Part shown: piece after piece, positions 47,647 through 56,706 of the stretch
Layout: every line of letters begins with the position of its first letter
How positions within the stretch are numbered: position 1 is the first letter of the stretch
Assembly (NCBI RefSeq): GCF_029428875.1
Contig: NZ_JAJSOO010000001.1
Location: 4,154,001 to 4,218,000 of the forward strand
Reading direction: 5' to 3'
Origin: Streptomyces sp. JH34
GTDB taxonomy: Bacteria > Actinomycetota > Actinomycetes > Streptomycetales > Streptomycetaceae
Length of the DNA stretch: 64,000 nucleotides
Program-made: the position numbers and the translations under genes
The notes under the pieces: generated by a model
Seen by the model: the letters and a program-made list of their open reading frames with translations, nothing else
Told to the model about the DNA's origin: nothing
Databases searched by the model: none

Positions 47647-50391
47647 ATGCCCGCCAACACAACCGCCCCTTCCGGGTCTTCCGATGCGAAGAAGACCGGC
47701 CGGAAGAAGGGGCGACGCGCCCGCCTGTTCGTGATCGTCCTGGTGCTGGCGCTTGTCGCGGGTGTCGGGTACGGCGCGTACTGGTCCGTCTCCACGGTCC
47801 GGGCCTCCTACCCGCAGACCACCGGGTCGATCGACCTCAAGGGCCTCTCCGCGGACGTCGACGTCAAACGCGACGACTACGGGATCCCGCAGATCTACGC
47901 GGACACCGACAGCGACCTCTTCCGCGCCCAGGGGTACGTCCAGGCCCAGGACCGCTTCTGGGAGATGGACGTCCGCCGTCACATGACGTCCGGACGGCTC
48001 TCCGAGATGTTCGGCTCCGGCCAGGTCGAGACCGACGCCTTCCTGCGCACGCTGGGCTGGCGCAAGGTCGCGCAGAAGGAGTACGACGACGTCCTGGACG
48101 AGGACACCAAGAAGAACCTCCAGTCGTACGCGGAGGGGGTGAACGCGTATCTGGACGGCAAGGACGGCGCGGACATCTCAGTCGAGTACGCGGCACTCGG
48201 CCTGACCAACGACTACAAGCCCACCGAGTGGACTCCGGTCGACTCGGTCGCCTGGCTGAAGGCGATGGCCTGGGACCTGCGCGGCAACATGCAGGACGAG
48301 ATCGACCGCTCGCTGATGACCAGCAGGCTCAGCACGGAGCAGATCCAGGACCTCTACCCGGACTATCCGTTCGAGAAGAACAAGCCGATCGTCGACCGGG
48401 GTGCGGTCTCCCCGGCCACCGGAAAGTTCGACCCCGAGGCCGAGCCGTCGGACGGCACCGGTTCCCAGACCGTCGAGGGCGCGACCGAGGGCCTGAACAC
48501 CCAGCTCTCCGCGCTCTCCGACAGCCTGGACAAGATCCCGGCGCTGCTCGGCCCCAACGGCAACGGCATCGGGTCGAACTCCTGGGTCGTCTCCGGCGAC
48601 CACACGACGACCGCCAAGCCGCTCCTGGCCAACGACCCGCACCTGGCGCCGCAGCTCCCCTCGCTCTGGTACCAGATGGGGCTGCACTGCCGTCAGGTCT
48701 CGGAGTCCTGCCGGTACGACACGGCCGGGTACACGTTCTCCGGGATGCCCGGTGTGATCATCGGTCACAACCAGGACATCTCCTGGGGCTTCACGAACCT
48801 CGGGGCCGACGTCACCGACCTCTTCCTGGAGAAGGTCTCGGCCGACGGCTACCAGTACGACGGCAAGACCGAGCCCTTCGTCACCCGCGAGGAGACGATC
48901 AAGGTCGCGGGCGGCAGGAGCCGGAAGATCACCGTCCGCGAGACCAACAACGGTCCGCTGGTGTCCGACCGCAGCGACGAGCTGTCGAAGGTCGGCAAGA
49001 AGGCCCCCGTCACCAGCAACGCGCCCGACCGCGGCGACGGGTACGGGATCGCCCTGAAGTGGACGGCGCTGGAACCCGGCAAGTCCATGGACGCCGTCTT
49101 CCAGCTGAACCGGGCCAAGGACTTCACGACTTTCCGCAAGGCGGCCGCGAACTTCGAGGTGCCCTCGCAGAACCTGATCTACGCCGACACCAAGGGCCAC
49201 ATCGGCTACCAGGCACCGGGGAAGATCCCGGTCCGCACGCAGGGCGACGGCACGATGCCGAGCCCCGGCTGGAACCCGAAGTACGGGTGGGAGAAGGACC
49301 CCGTCCCGTTCGACGAGCTGCCGTACGAGTACGACCCGGAGCGCGGTTACATCGTCACCGCCAACCAGGCGGTCATCGGTGACGGTTACGAGCACATGCT
49401 CACCAAGGACTGGGGCTACGGCGCCCGCAGTCAGCGGATCAACGACCTGATACAGAAGAAGATCGACGGCGGCGAGAAGATCTCGACCGACGACATGCAG
49501 ACGATGCAGATGGACAACCAGAGCGCGATCGCCGCGAAGCTGGTGCCCGAGCTGAAGAAGATCGGTATCTCGGACAAGAGCGTCCGCGAGGCCCAGAAGC
49601 TGCTGGAGGGCTGGGACTACACCCAGGAGTCCGACTCGGCCGCCGCCGCCTACTTCAACGGCGTCTGGCGCAACATCCTCAAGCTGGCCTTCGGCAGCAA
49701 GCTCCCCAAGGAGATGCGGGCCAAGGGCGACTGCATCTACGTGCAGCCCGTCGCGGGCACCGGACCGGTGGACGACCAGGACAAGCTCGTACGCGAATGC
49801 GGTCAGCGCGCCCCGGACGCGGCGCAGCCCGACGGCGGCGACCGCTGGTACGAGGTCGTCGAGAGCATCCTCGACGACCAGGACAACGAGTGGTGGAAGG
49901 TCCCGGCCAAGGGCCGCGAAGAGGCGATCGACAGCCGTGACGAGCTCTTCGCCCGTGCCATGGAGGACGCGCGCTGGGAGCTGACCGCCGAGCTCGGCAA
50001 GGACATGAGCACCTGGAGCTGGGGCCGGCTGCACCAGCTGTCCCTGCGTAACCAGACGCTGGGCAAGGAGGGCCCGGACCTCCTGCAGCGGGCCCTGAAC
50101 CGGGGTCCCTGGGACCTCGGCGGCGGCGAGGCGGCGGTCAACGCCACCGGCTGGAACGCGGCGGGCGGCTACGAGGTCGTCTGGGTCCCCTCGATGCGGA
50201 TGGTCGTCAACGTGGGTGACTGGGACAAGTCCCGGTGGATCAATCTCACCGGCGCCTCGGGGCACGCGTTCAGCGCGCACTACACCGACCAGACCGACAA
50301 GTGGGTCGACGGTGAGCTGCTCGACTGGTCCTTCGGGGAGGACGCGGTGAAGAAGTCCACCGTCGACACCCTGACGCTCAAGAAGCCCTAG
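47647..50391 (+). CDS. penicillin acylase family protein (Ntn hydrolase)
   Basis: This is a 914-residue secreted or membrane-anchored acylase. A helix near residues 25-45 (LFVIVLVLALVAGVGYGAYW) is a signal anchor. The alpha-chain motif DDYGIPQIYADTDSDLFRAQGYVQAQDRFWEMD follows. Self-cleavage is expected before S310 in GIGSNSWVVSGDHT, which becomes the beta-chain nucleophile. DPHLAPQLPSLWYQM and SGMPGVIIGHNQDISWGFTN complete the fold. Natural substrates of Streptomyces members include acyl-homoserine lactones and lipopeptides; the one here is unknown. ATG 47647 follows AAGGA. The region before it is AT-richer and holds the promoter. Confidence 0.92.
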   Translation: MPANTTAPSGSSDAKKTGRKKGRRARLFVIVLVLALVAGVGYGAYWSVSTVRASYPQTTGSIDLKGLSADVDVKRDDYGIPQIYADTDSDLFRAQGYVQAQDRFWEMDVRRHMTSGRLSEMFGSGQVETDAFLRTLGWRKVAQKEYDDVLDEDTKKNLQSYAEGVNAYLDGKDGADISVEYAALGLTNDYKPTEWTPVDSVAWLKAMAWDLRGNMQDEIDRSLMTSRLSTEQIQDLYPDYPFEKNKPIVDRGAVSPATGKFDPEAEPSDGTGSQTVEGATEGLNTQLSALSDSLDKIPALLGPNGNGIGSNSWVVSGDHTTTAKPLLANDPHLAPQLPSLWYQMGLHCRQVSESCRYDTAGYTFSGMPGVIIGHNQDISWGFTNLGADVTDLFLEKVSADGYQYDGKTEPFVTREETIKVAGGRSRKITVRETNNGPLVSDRSDELSKVGKKAPVTSNAPDRGDGYGIALKWTALEPGKSMDAVFQLNRAKDFTTFRKAAANFEVPSQNLIYADTKGHIGYQAPGKIPVRTQGDGTMPSPGWNPKYGWEKDPVPFDELPYEYDPERGYIVTANQAVIGDGYEHMLTKDWGYGARSQRINDLIQKKIDGGEKISTDDMQTMQMDNQSAIAAKLVPELKKIGISDKSVREAQKLLEGWDYTQESDSAAAAYFNGVWRNILKLAFGSKLPKEMRAKGDCIYVQPVAGTGPVDDQDKLVRECGQRAPDAAQPDGGDRWYEVVESILDDQDNEWWKVPAKGREEAIDSRDELFARAMEDARWELTAELGKDMSTWSWGRLHQLSLRNQTLGKEGPDLLQRALNRGPWDLGGGEAAVNATGWNAAGGYEVVWVPSMRMVVNVGDWDKSRWINLTGASGHAFSAHYTDQTDKWVDGELLDWSFGEDAVKKSTVDTLTLKKP

Positions 50392-50986
50392 ACGGGAAGC
50401 GCCGGGCTCCGGCCGGCGTGACCACGGCGTCCACGGGGTGGTCGTGCGGTTCCTCAGGGACCCGCGCGACCACCTCGTCGTCGTACAGCAGGACGATCAG
50501 GGCGGGGTGCGCCCCGGCCGAGGAGAGCCGGGCCAGTACCCGGTCGTAGCTGCCCCCGCCCCTTCCCAGGCGCATCCCGCGTCCGTCCACGGCCAGCCCC
50601 GGCAGCAGCACGGCGTCCGCGTCCAGGACCGCCTGCGGCCCGAGACGCGTGCCGTCCGGCTCAAGCAGGCCCCGTCCGGCCGGCACGAGGTGCTCCGCGC
50701 CCTCGAACACGGCCCAGTCCAGGTCGTTGTCCTCCATGAGCACCGGCAGGAGCACGCGGACCCCTCGCGCCCGCAGCGCGTCCAGCAGCGCGTGCGTGCC
50801 CGGTTCGCGCCCCACGGACACATAGGCCGCCACGGTCCGGGCACCGGTCAGCTCGGGAAGATTCTGGGCGGCGGCGGACAGAACCGATGCGGTCCTTCCG
50901 ACGTCATCCTGGGTGAGGAGCCTTCGCGCGGCGAGCAGTTCACGCCGCAGGTCAGCCTTCAGGGGCATGTCGGAATTCAACGGCAT
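50378..50986 (-). CDS. 5-formyltetrahydrofolate cyclo-ligase
   Basis: This is an enzyme of about 202 residues that converts 5-formyl-THF plus ATP to 5,10-methenyl-THF. The ATP/folate motif RLGRGGGSYDRVLA and the preceding DADAVLLPGLAVDGRGMRLG are diagnostic; KADLRRELLAARRLLT is the usual start region. Start choice is uncertain: ATG 50986 and ATG 50968 are both possible within a short repeat (PDMPLNSDMPLK), and neither has a good ribosome site. The 3' end overlaps the convergent penicillin acylase gene by 14 bp. Confidence 0.88.
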   Translation of the reverse strand: MPLNSDMPLKADLRRELLAARRLLTQDDVGRTASVLSAAAQNLPELTGARTVAAYVSVGREPGTHALLDALRARGVRVLLPVLMEDNDLDWAVFEGAEHLVPAGRGLLEPDGTRLGPQAVLDADAVLLPGLAVDGRGMRLGRGGGSYDRVLARLSSAGAHPALIVLLYDDEVVARVPEEPHDHPVDAVVTPAGARRFPSRAS

Positions 50987-51092
50987 GTCAGGGTTCAACG
51001 GGTGCTCGCATGGCTCGCTTATGTGGATGTATGAGAACGAAGTTAACCGGACGCTCATCTTCCGCCCATATGTACGCGTTAGAGTTCGGCGC

Positions 51093-51995
51093 ATGACTCA
51101 GCCGCCCCCCAGGATCAGCAAAGCTGTCATCCCAGCCGCAGGCCTCGGCACCCGGTTCCTGCCGGCCACCAAGGCCACTCCCAAAGAGATGCTGCCGGTC
51201 GTCGACAAGCCCGCGATCCAGTATGTCGTCGAGGAAGCCGTCGCGGCCGGTCTCTCCGACGTGCTGATGATCACCGGCAGGAACAAGCGTCCCCTCGAGG
51301 ACCACTTCGACCGGAACTACGAGCTGGAGTCCGCGCTGACCCGCAAGGGGGACGCCGAACGTCTCTCCAGGGTCCAGGAGTCGAGCGACCTGGCCACCAT
51401 GCACTACGTGCGCCAGGGCGACCCGCGTGGTCTCGGCCACGCGGTCCTCTGCGCCGCGCCGCACGTGGGCGACCAGCCGTTCGCCGTCCTCCTCGGCGAC
51501 GACCTCATCGACCCGCGCGACCCCCTCCTCGCCCGGATGGTCGAGATCCAGGAGCGCGAGGGCGGCAGCGTCGTCGCGCTGATGGAGGTCGACCCCGCAC
51601 AGATCCACATGTACGGCTGCGCCGCCACCGATGCGACCACCGACGCCGACGTCGTCCGGGTCACCGGGCTCGTCGAGAAGCCCGACCCGGCGGAGGCGCC
51701 CAGCAACCTCGCCGTCATCGGCCGCTACGTCCTGGACCCCGCGGTCTTCGACATACTGCGACGGACCGAGCCCGGCCGCGGCGGCGAGATCCAGCTCACC
51801 GACGCCCTCCAACTGCTGGCCGAGGACGAGAAGATCGGCGGCCCGGTGCACGGTGTCGTCTTCAAGGGCCGCCGCTATGACACCGGTGACCGCGGCGACT
51901 ACCTGCGTGCCATTGTCAGGCTCGCGTGCGAACGTGAGGACCTGGGCCCGGACTTCCGGACCTGGCTGCGCAGTTACGTCACCGAGGAGTTGTAA
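51093..51995 (+). CDS. galU: UTP-glucose-1-phosphate uridylyltransferase
   Basis: This is a 300-residue nucleotidyltransferase that makes UDP-glucose from UTP and glucose-1-phosphate for wall polymers and glycosylation. The signature KAVIPAAGLGTRFLPATKATPKEMLPVVDKPAIQYVVEEAV binds UTP. LGDDLI (metal aspartates), GLVEKP and GEIQLTDALQ follow. The start is ATG 51093, with no clear ribosome site; TTAGAGT lies 9-15 bp upstream, so a leaderless transcript is possible. The stop is 5 bp before the TTG of glp, which suggests co-transcription. Confidence 0.95.
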   Translation: MTQPPPRISKAVIPAAGLGTRFLPATKATPKEMLPVVDKPAIQYVVEEAVAAGLSDVLMITGRNKRPLEDHFDRNYELESALTRKGDAERLSRVQESSDLATMHYVRQGDPRGLGHAVLCAAPHVGDQPFAVLLGDDLIDPRDPLLARMVEIQEREGGSVVALMEVDPAQIHMYGCAATDATTDADVVRVTGLVEKPDPAEAPSNLAVIGRYVLDPAVFDILRRTEPGRGGEIQLTDALQLLAEDEKIGGPVHGVVFKGRRYDTGDRGDYLRAIVRLACEREDLGPDFRTWLRSYVTEEL

Positions 51996-51999
51996 CAGT

Positions 52000-53310
52000 T
52001 TGAGCAGCACGATCTGGTCGGTGGACGAGCACCTGGACGACATCCTCGCCGCGGTGAAGCCGCTCGAACCCATCGAGCTGCAACTGCCCGACGCCCAGGG
52101 ATGTGTCCTGGTCGAGGACGTCGTGGTGCAGGTGGCCCTGCCGCCCTTCGACAACAGCTCGATGGACGGGTACGCCGTCCGGATCTCCGACGTCGAGGGC
52201 GCCAGCGAGGAGTTCCCCGCCGTCCTCACCGTCATCGGTGACGTCGCGGCGGGCGACGGGGGCCTGCCCGGCGGCCGGTCGGTCGGTCCCGGCGAGGCCG
52301 CCCGGATCATGACCGGCGCCCCGCTGCCGGCGGGTGCCGAGGCCGTCGTCCCGGTCGAGTGGACCGACGGCGGCACGGGCGGCGGCCCGGCCGACACCAT
52401 GCGGGCCCACAGCGACGCCCCGGAGGGGGCGAGCGGCGAGGTCCGCGTCCACCGCCCCGTGAAGCCCCGCGCCCATGTCCGGGCCAAGGGCAGCGACGTG
52501 AGCCCCGGTGACCTGGCGCTGCGCGCGGGTACGGTCGTGGGCCCGCCGCAGATCGGCCTGCTCGCCGCGATCGGCCGCTCGACGGTGCGGGTGCGGCCCC
52601 GCCCGCGCGTCGTCGTGCTGTCCACCGGCAGCGAGCTGGCGCAGCCGGGCGAGGAGCTGACCGCCGGCCGGATCTACGACTCCAACAGCTTCGCGCTGAC
52701 GGCCGCCGCCAGGGACGCGGGAGCCATCGCCTACCGCGTGCCGGCGGTCGCGGACGACGCCGAGACGCTGCGGGCCACGATCGAGGACCAGCTGATCCGC
52801 GCCGACATCGTCGTCACCACGGGCGGTGTGAGCGTCGGTGCGTACGACGTGGTCAAGGAGGCCCTGTCCTCCGTGGGCGACGAGGACGAGGCGGGAGGGG
52901 GCGTGGACTTCCGCAAGCTCGCCATGCAGCCGGGCAAGCCGCAGGGCTTCGGCTCGATCGGCCCCGACCACACGCCGCTGCTGGCACTGCCCGGCAACCC
53001 GGTCTCCTCGTACGTCTCCTTCGAGCTGTTCGTCCGTCCGGCGATCCTGACGCTGATGGGTCTCGAGGACGTCCACCGCCCGTCGGTCCGCGCCACGCTG
53101 AGCACCGGGAAGACGCTCTCCTCGCCGGCCGGCAAGCGTCAGTTCCTGCGTGGGACCTATGACGCCGAGGCGGGCACCGTGACCCCGGTCGGAGGACCCG
53201 GCTCGCATCTGATCGCCGCCCTCGCGCAGGCGGACGCGCTGATCGTGCTGCCCGAGGACGTCACCTCCGCCGAGCCCGGCACGGACGCCGAGGTGATCCT
53301 CCTCCGCTGA
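52000..53310 (+). CDS. glp: gephyrin-like molybdotransferase Glp (MoeA family)
   Basis: This is a 436-residue MoeA/gephyrin E-domain protein. Blocks include LPPFDNSSMDGYAVR, the MoCF-binding region VLSTGSELAQPGEEL and VTTGGVSVGAYDVVKEAL, and LLALPGNPVSSYVSFELFVRPAIL. MoeA enzymes insert molybdate into adenylated molybdopterin. The Glp branch in actinobacteria also binds FtsZ and a membrane receptor (GlpR) to help cell division. That assignment rests on the neighbouring sepX/glpR gene. TTG 52000 is used: GAGGAG lies 10 bp upstream and the protein then begins MSSTIWSVDEHLDDIL, as in relatives. Confidence 0.88.
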   Translation: MSSTIWSVDEHLDDILAAVKPLEPIELQLPDAQGCVLVEDVVVQVALPPFDNSSMDGYAVRISDVEGASEEFPAVLTVIGDVAAGDGGLPGGRSVGPGEAARIMTGAPLPAGAEAVVPVEWTDGGTGGGPADTMRAHSDAPEGASGEVRVHRPVKPRAHVRAKGSDVSPGDLALRAGTVVGPPQIGLLAAIGRSTVRVRPRPRVVVLSTGSELAQPGEELTAGRIYDSNSFALTAAARDAGAIAYRVPAVADDAETLRATIEDQLIRADIVVTTGGVSVGAYDVVKEALSSVGDEDEAGGGVDFRKLAMQPGKPQGFGSIGPDHTPLLALPGNPVSSYVSFELFVRPAILTLMGLEDVHRPSVRATLSTGKTLSSPAGKRQFLRGTYDAEAGTVTPVGGPGSHLIAALAQADALIVLPEDVTSAEPGTDAEVILLR

Positions 53311-53436
53311 CTTCCGCGCGGTGGCGGTACGGTGTCTGGCGCTGTGCCTTACCGGGGGAAGCTCCCCGGGCCCCTCGCTCCGCCCCTCGGCGCGGGACGG
53401 GCGGGCAACCGGCGCCCTACCGCTAGGCGGAGTGAG

Positions 53437-53937
53437 TTGAGTACGCAGAACAGGCTGACGCACATCGACGAGGCGGGCGCCGCCCGCATGGTCGACGTGT
53501 CGGAGAAGGACGTCACCACGCGTGTCGCCCGGGCGAGCGGCCGGGTCCTCGTGTCACCGCGTGTCGTCGAACTCCTCAGGGGCGAGGGCGTCCCGAAGGG
53601 GGACGCGCTCGCCACCGCGCGCATCGCCGGGATCATGGGTGCCAAGCGCACCCCCGACCTGATCCCGCTCTGTCACCCGCTGGCCGTCTCCGGTGTGAAG
53701 GTCGACCTGAGCGTCGCCGACGACGCGGTGGAGATCTGGGCCACCGTGAAGACCACGGACCGCACGGGGGTCGAGATGGAGGCCCTGACCGCGGTGTCGG
53801 TCGCCGCGCTCACGGTGATCGACATGATCAAGGCGGTCGACAAGAGCGCGGTGATCACGGACGTGCGGGTCGAGGCGAAGTCCGGCGGCAAGTCCGGCGA
53901 GTACCGGCGCCCGGCACCGGAGGGGGCGGACGCATGA
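53437..53937 (+). CDS. moaC: cyclic pyranopterin monophosphate synthase MoaC
   Basis: This is a 166-residue enzyme that forms cyclic pyranopterin monophosphate in molybdenum-cofactor synthesis, acting as a hexamer. Family blocks are LTHIDEAGAARMVDVSEKDVT, KGDALATARIAGIMGAKRTPDLIPLCHPL and EMEALTAVSVAALTVIDMIKAVDK. The start is TTG 53437 with GGCGGAG just upstream; the longer frame from 53332 has no ribosome site. It overlaps mog by 4 bp (ATGA). Its product would serve the molybdo-oxidoreductase encoded 12 kb upstream. Confidence 0.93.
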   Translation: MSTQNRLTHIDEAGAARMVDVSEKDVTTRVARASGRVLVSPRVVELLRGEGVPKGDALATARIAGIMGAKRTPDLIPLCHPLAVSGVKVDLSVADDAVEIWATVKTTDRTGVEMEALTAVSVAALTVIDMIKAVDKSAVITDVRVEAKSGGKSGEYRRPAPEGADA

Positions 53938-54458
53938 CCGCGCCCGGCAGCGCCCCTGCCACAGGCAGGTACCGCGCCCTCGTCGTGACCGCCTCCAACC
54001 GCGCCTCGGCCGGTGTCTACGCCGACAAGGGAGGCCCGCTCATCTCCGAGGCCCTCACCGGTCTCGGGTTCGCCGTCGACGGCCCGCAGATCGTGCCGGA
54101 CGGCGACCCGGTGGAGGCCGCCCTGCGGGCCGGCGTGGCGGCGGGCTACGACGTGATCGTCACCACCGGCGGCACGGGGATCTCGCCCACCGACGCCACA
54201 CCCGAGGCCACCCGGCGTGTGCTGGACCGTGAGATCCCGGGCATCGCCGAGGCGATCCGCGCCGAGGGCCGCGACAAGGTCCCCACCGCCGCGCTCTCCC
54301 GCGGCCTCGCGGGCCTCGCGGACCGCACCCTCGTCGTGAACCTGCCCGGCTCGACCGGCGGCGTACGCGACGGGCTCGCGGTCCTGAGCAGGCTTCTGGT
54401 GCACGCCGTCGACCAGCTACGCGGCGGCGACCACCCCCGACCGGGGAGCCCGAGCTGA
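53934..54458 (+). CDS. mog: molybdopterin adenylyltransferase-like protein (MogA/MoaB family)
   Basis: This is a 174-residue MoCF-biosynthesis protein that adenylates molybdopterin before molybdate insertion. Motifs are RALVVTASNRASAGVYADKGGPL, VIVTTGGTGISPTDATPEAT and VVNLPGSTGGVRDGLAVL. It is coupled to moaC by an ATGA overlap and followed directly by an acetyltransferase frame. MogA and MoaB cannot be separated by eye. Confidence 0.92.
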   Translation: MTAPGSAPATGRYRALVVTASNRASAGVYADKGGPLISEALTGLGFAVDGPQIVPDGDPVEAALRAGVAAGYDVIVTTGGTGISPTDATPEATRRVLDREIPGIAEAIRAEGRDKVPTAALSRGLAGLADRTLVVNLPGSTGGVRDGLAVLSRLLVHAVDQLRGGDHPRPGSPS

Positions 54459-54475
54459 ACGTCCGGACCTGGCCG

Positions 54476-55105
54476 GTGATCCTGACCGACGGCGTGGTCA
54501 CCCTCCGCCCGATAAAGCTGCGCGACCAGAACGTGTGGCGCGAGGTCAACCGGCGTAACCGCGACTGGCTGCGTCCCTGGGAGGCGACCGTCCCGCCGCC
54601 CGCTCCCGGCGCCCCGGTGGCCCGGCGCCCCACCTACCGGCAGATGATCCGGCACCTGCGCGCCGAGGCGAACGCAGGCCGGATGCTGCCGTTCGCCATC
54701 GAGTACGAGGGCCGCCTCGTGGGGCAGTTGACGGTGGCCGGCATCACCTGGGGCTCGATGTGCTCGGGCCATGTCGGCTACTGGGTCGACCGGAGCGTGG
54801 CGGGCCGGGGTGTCATGCCGACCGCGGTCGCGCTCGCCGTCGACCACTGTTTCCGCGACGTCGGACTGCACCGGATCGAGGTGTGCATTCGGCCCGAGAA
54901 CGGCCCCAGCCGGCGGGTCGTGGAGAAACTCGGATTCCGTGCGGAGGGACTGCGTCCACGCTATCTGCACATCGACGGCGCGTGGCGGGACCACCTGATC
55001 TTCGCCCTCACCGCGGAGGAGGTGCCGGACGGGCTGCTACGGCGTTGGCGCAGGGTGCGGCCCGATGCGCCGGGCACGCCCCGGACACCCGGAGAAATAA
55101 AATAA
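54476..55105 (+). CDS. GNAT N-acetyltransferase (RimJ/RimL-type)
   Basis: This is a GNAT enzyme of about 209 residues: LTDGVVTLRPIKLRDQNVWREVNRRNRDWLRPWEA at the start, VGYWVDRSVAGRGVMPTAVALAVDHCF (acetyl-CoA loop) in the middle, and RIEVCIRPENGPSRRVVEKLGFRAEGLRPRYLHIDGAWRDHLIF at the end. It resembles the ribosomal-protein alanine acetyltransferases; the substrate is unproven. GTG 54476 is used, but CTG 54455 overlaps the mog stop in a CTGA arrangement and would add NVRTWP, as related proteins have. It sits in the glp-moaC-mog-sepX run. Confidence 0.88.
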   Translation: MILTDGVVTLRPIKLRDQNVWREVNRRNRDWLRPWEATVPPPAPGAPVARRPTYRQMIRHLRAEANAGRMLPFAIEYEGRLVGQLTVAGITWGSMCSGHVGYWVDRSVAGRGVMPTAVALAVDHCFRDVGLHRIEVCIRPENGPSRRVVEKLGFRAEGLRPRYLHIDGAWRDHLIFALTAEEVPDGLLRRWRRVRPDAPGTPRTPGEIK

Positions 55106-55262
55106 GTGTTCGAATTTGATCGATCCGCGATGGTAATCGGCCGCACTTTCGTCGGCTGTTGACCCGAACAATCGCAAAAAAAGTCCGTCATATGAGCCTG
55201 ATCGTGCGACACACCGGGCCAATTGGCGGATGCTGCCGTGCAAACCCCTCTACGGTGTGAGC

Positions 55263-56369
55263 GTGAGCAGCAGCGGCCTCATCTACGCAGTCATCGTCGG
55301 TGCATGGGCCGCCTACTTGGTGCCGATGTGGCTCCGCAGGCAGGACGAACTCAATGAAGCCCGTCCGACGGAACGCTTCAGCACCGCCATCCGGCTGCTG
55401 TCCGGACGGGCGGCCATGGAGCGCCGTTACGCCAAGGAGCTGCGGGAGCGGGATGCCGAGGAGGCGCCTGGCGACGTGGACCCGGATGCCGTCACGGACC
55501 GAATGGAGTCCGTCGACGTCCGGGCCTTTTCCGCGCCACCGGCACATACGGAAGCACGGTTGCACGACCCGGTACCCGACCGGGACGAGCAGGACCGCCC
55601 GCCGGCCGAGGCCCGGCGCCGACGCCCCTCCGGTGCGGAATCCGAGCGCGAGCGGCGACGCCGTTCGCAGGTCCTGGCGCGCCGACGGCGTACGACCACG
55701 ATGCTCTTCATGGCCTTCACGCTCGGCGCGGTCGTCGCGGCGGTGGGCGGACTCCGCTTCCTCTGGGCACCGGCCGTTCCCGCCGTGCTCCTGAGCACGT
55801 ACATCGTGCATCTGCGCGGTCAGGAGCGCCGCCGGTTCGTCTTCACCATGGACCGGCGACGCGCCGAGGTTGCCGCTCAGCGGCTGCGCGAGAGCCGTAC
55901 ACGCAGGCACCAGCCCGCGTCCTCGGCTCCCGCCGAGCCCGACGAGGAGCCCGGAGGGGCGCCCGCACCTGCCCCCGTGGTCTCCCCTCAGGAGGCCGGC
56001 CGCCGCGCCCTGGTCGAGCAGACGGACCACGCGGAGTGGGTGGACCAGCAGCGCGAACGCGGACCGGCCCAGGGCGACAGCTGGGAGCCCGTCCCGGTGC
56101 CGCTCCCCACCTACGTCACCGCCCCCGTCGCCCCGCGCACCAGGGGCGGGGTGGAGGTCGGCGACCCGGAGACGTGGAGCGCGGCCCGGTCCAGCCATGC
56201 CGAGCCCACCCGGACGGGCAGCCATGACACCCAGGACTCCGACACGCGCGACGCCGACCCCGCCCCGCGCCGCCGCGGCATCCCGCCCAAGCGCACCCGC
56301 GACCGCGGCCGGACACCCCTCTTCGACCAGTACGACGACGAGGACAGGCCGCGCGCGGCCAACGAGTGA
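55263..56369 (+). CDS. sepX: divisome protein SepX/GlpR
   Basis: This is a 368-residue membrane protein. A helix lies at the N-terminus (SGLIYAVIVGAWAAYLVPMWLRRQDEL), a charged linker follows, and two helices lie near residues 140-180 (TTMLFMAFTLGAVVAAVGGLRFL, APAVPAVLLSTYIVHL). The tail is long and disordered, with Arg/Pro/Glu repeats. It matches the actinobacterial SepX (Streptomyces septation) and GlpR (corynebacterial Glp receptor) family. The nearby glp gene strengthens this. GTG 55263 is used; GTG 55257 is two codons earlier. The 157-bp gap upstream is unusually AT-rich, with a 7-bp A-run at 55175-55181, and probably holds its own promoter. Confidence 0.85.
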   Translation: MSSSGLIYAVIVGAWAAYLVPMWLRRQDELNEARPTERFSTAIRLLSGRAAMERRYAKELRERDAEEAPGDVDPDAVTDRMESVDVRAFSAPPAHTEARLHDPVPDRDEQDRPPAEARRRRPSGAESERERRRRSQVLARRRRTTTMLFMAFTLGAVVAAVGGLRFLWAPAVPAVLLSTYIVHLRGQERRRFVFTMDRRRAEVAAQRLRESRTRRHQPASSAPAEPDEEPGGAPAPAPVVSPQEAGRRALVEQTDHAEWVDQQRERGPAQGDSWEPVPVPLPTYVTAPVAPRTRGGVEVGDPETWSAARSSHAEPTRTGSHDTQDSDTRDADPAPRRRGIPPKRTRDRGRTPLFDQYDDEDRPRAANE

Positions 56370-56585
56370 GCCGGCCCCACCGCGAGTGTCCTGGATCCCT
56401 GCGTGACGCCGCCGCTACGACGGCTGTGACGGCCGCGAGCCCCGCTCCGGTCCCGGTGGCGGCGTTCCGCGATCCTGACCGGCTTCGGCTCGTACGGCAG
56501 CCTGACGAGCCCGGGCGACTTCGGTACTTCCCGCCGGAGAAGCGCGAGAGCCAGGCTCGGTGACCTGCCGGGATACGGATTTCCG

Positions 56586-56605
56586 AGCACCCCCGTCGGG
56601 GTGCT
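56586..56605 (+). terminator. small stem-loop before tRNA-Ala
   Basis: AGCACCCC (56586-56593) and GGGGTGCT (56598-56605) form an 8-bp stem with a 4-nt loop, 20 bp before the tRNA. It probably ends the sepX transcript. The 255 bp between sepX and the tRNA contain no supported gene. Confidence 0.5.
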
Positions 56606-56624
56606 AGAGTTTCACTCGTTGCAA

Positions 56625-56698
56625 GGGCCTGTGGCGCAGTCTGGTAGCGCACCTCGTTCGCATCGAGGGGGTCTGGGGTTCAAATCCCCACAGGTCCA
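56625..56698 (+). tRNA. tRNA-Ala (anticodon CGC)
   Basis: The 74 nt fold into a cloverleaf. The acceptor GGGCCUG pairs with CAGGUCC (one G-U), and the D-arm contains GCGCAGUCUGGUAGCGC. The anticodon stem CCUCG/CGAGG encloses loop UUCGCAU (anticodon CGC), and the T-arm is CUGGGGUUCAAAUCCCCA. The discriminator is A, and the CC that follows is not a full encoded CCA. It reads GCG alanine codons, common in this genome. Confidence 0.95.
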
Positions 56699-56706
56699 CC
56701 GCACAC

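Noticed and set aside
48178..50280. 700-codon minus-strand frame inside the penicillin acylase gene
   Set aside because: It is a shadow of codon bias; the plus strand carries the Ntn-hydrolase motifs.
56366..56563. A 65-codon frame whose GTG overlaps the sepX stop (GTGA)
   Set aside because: The overlap looks like coupling, but the translation (SRPHRECPGSLRDAAATTA...) has no recognisable pattern and no ribosome site. It lies before the tRNA terminator, so it is more likely chance.
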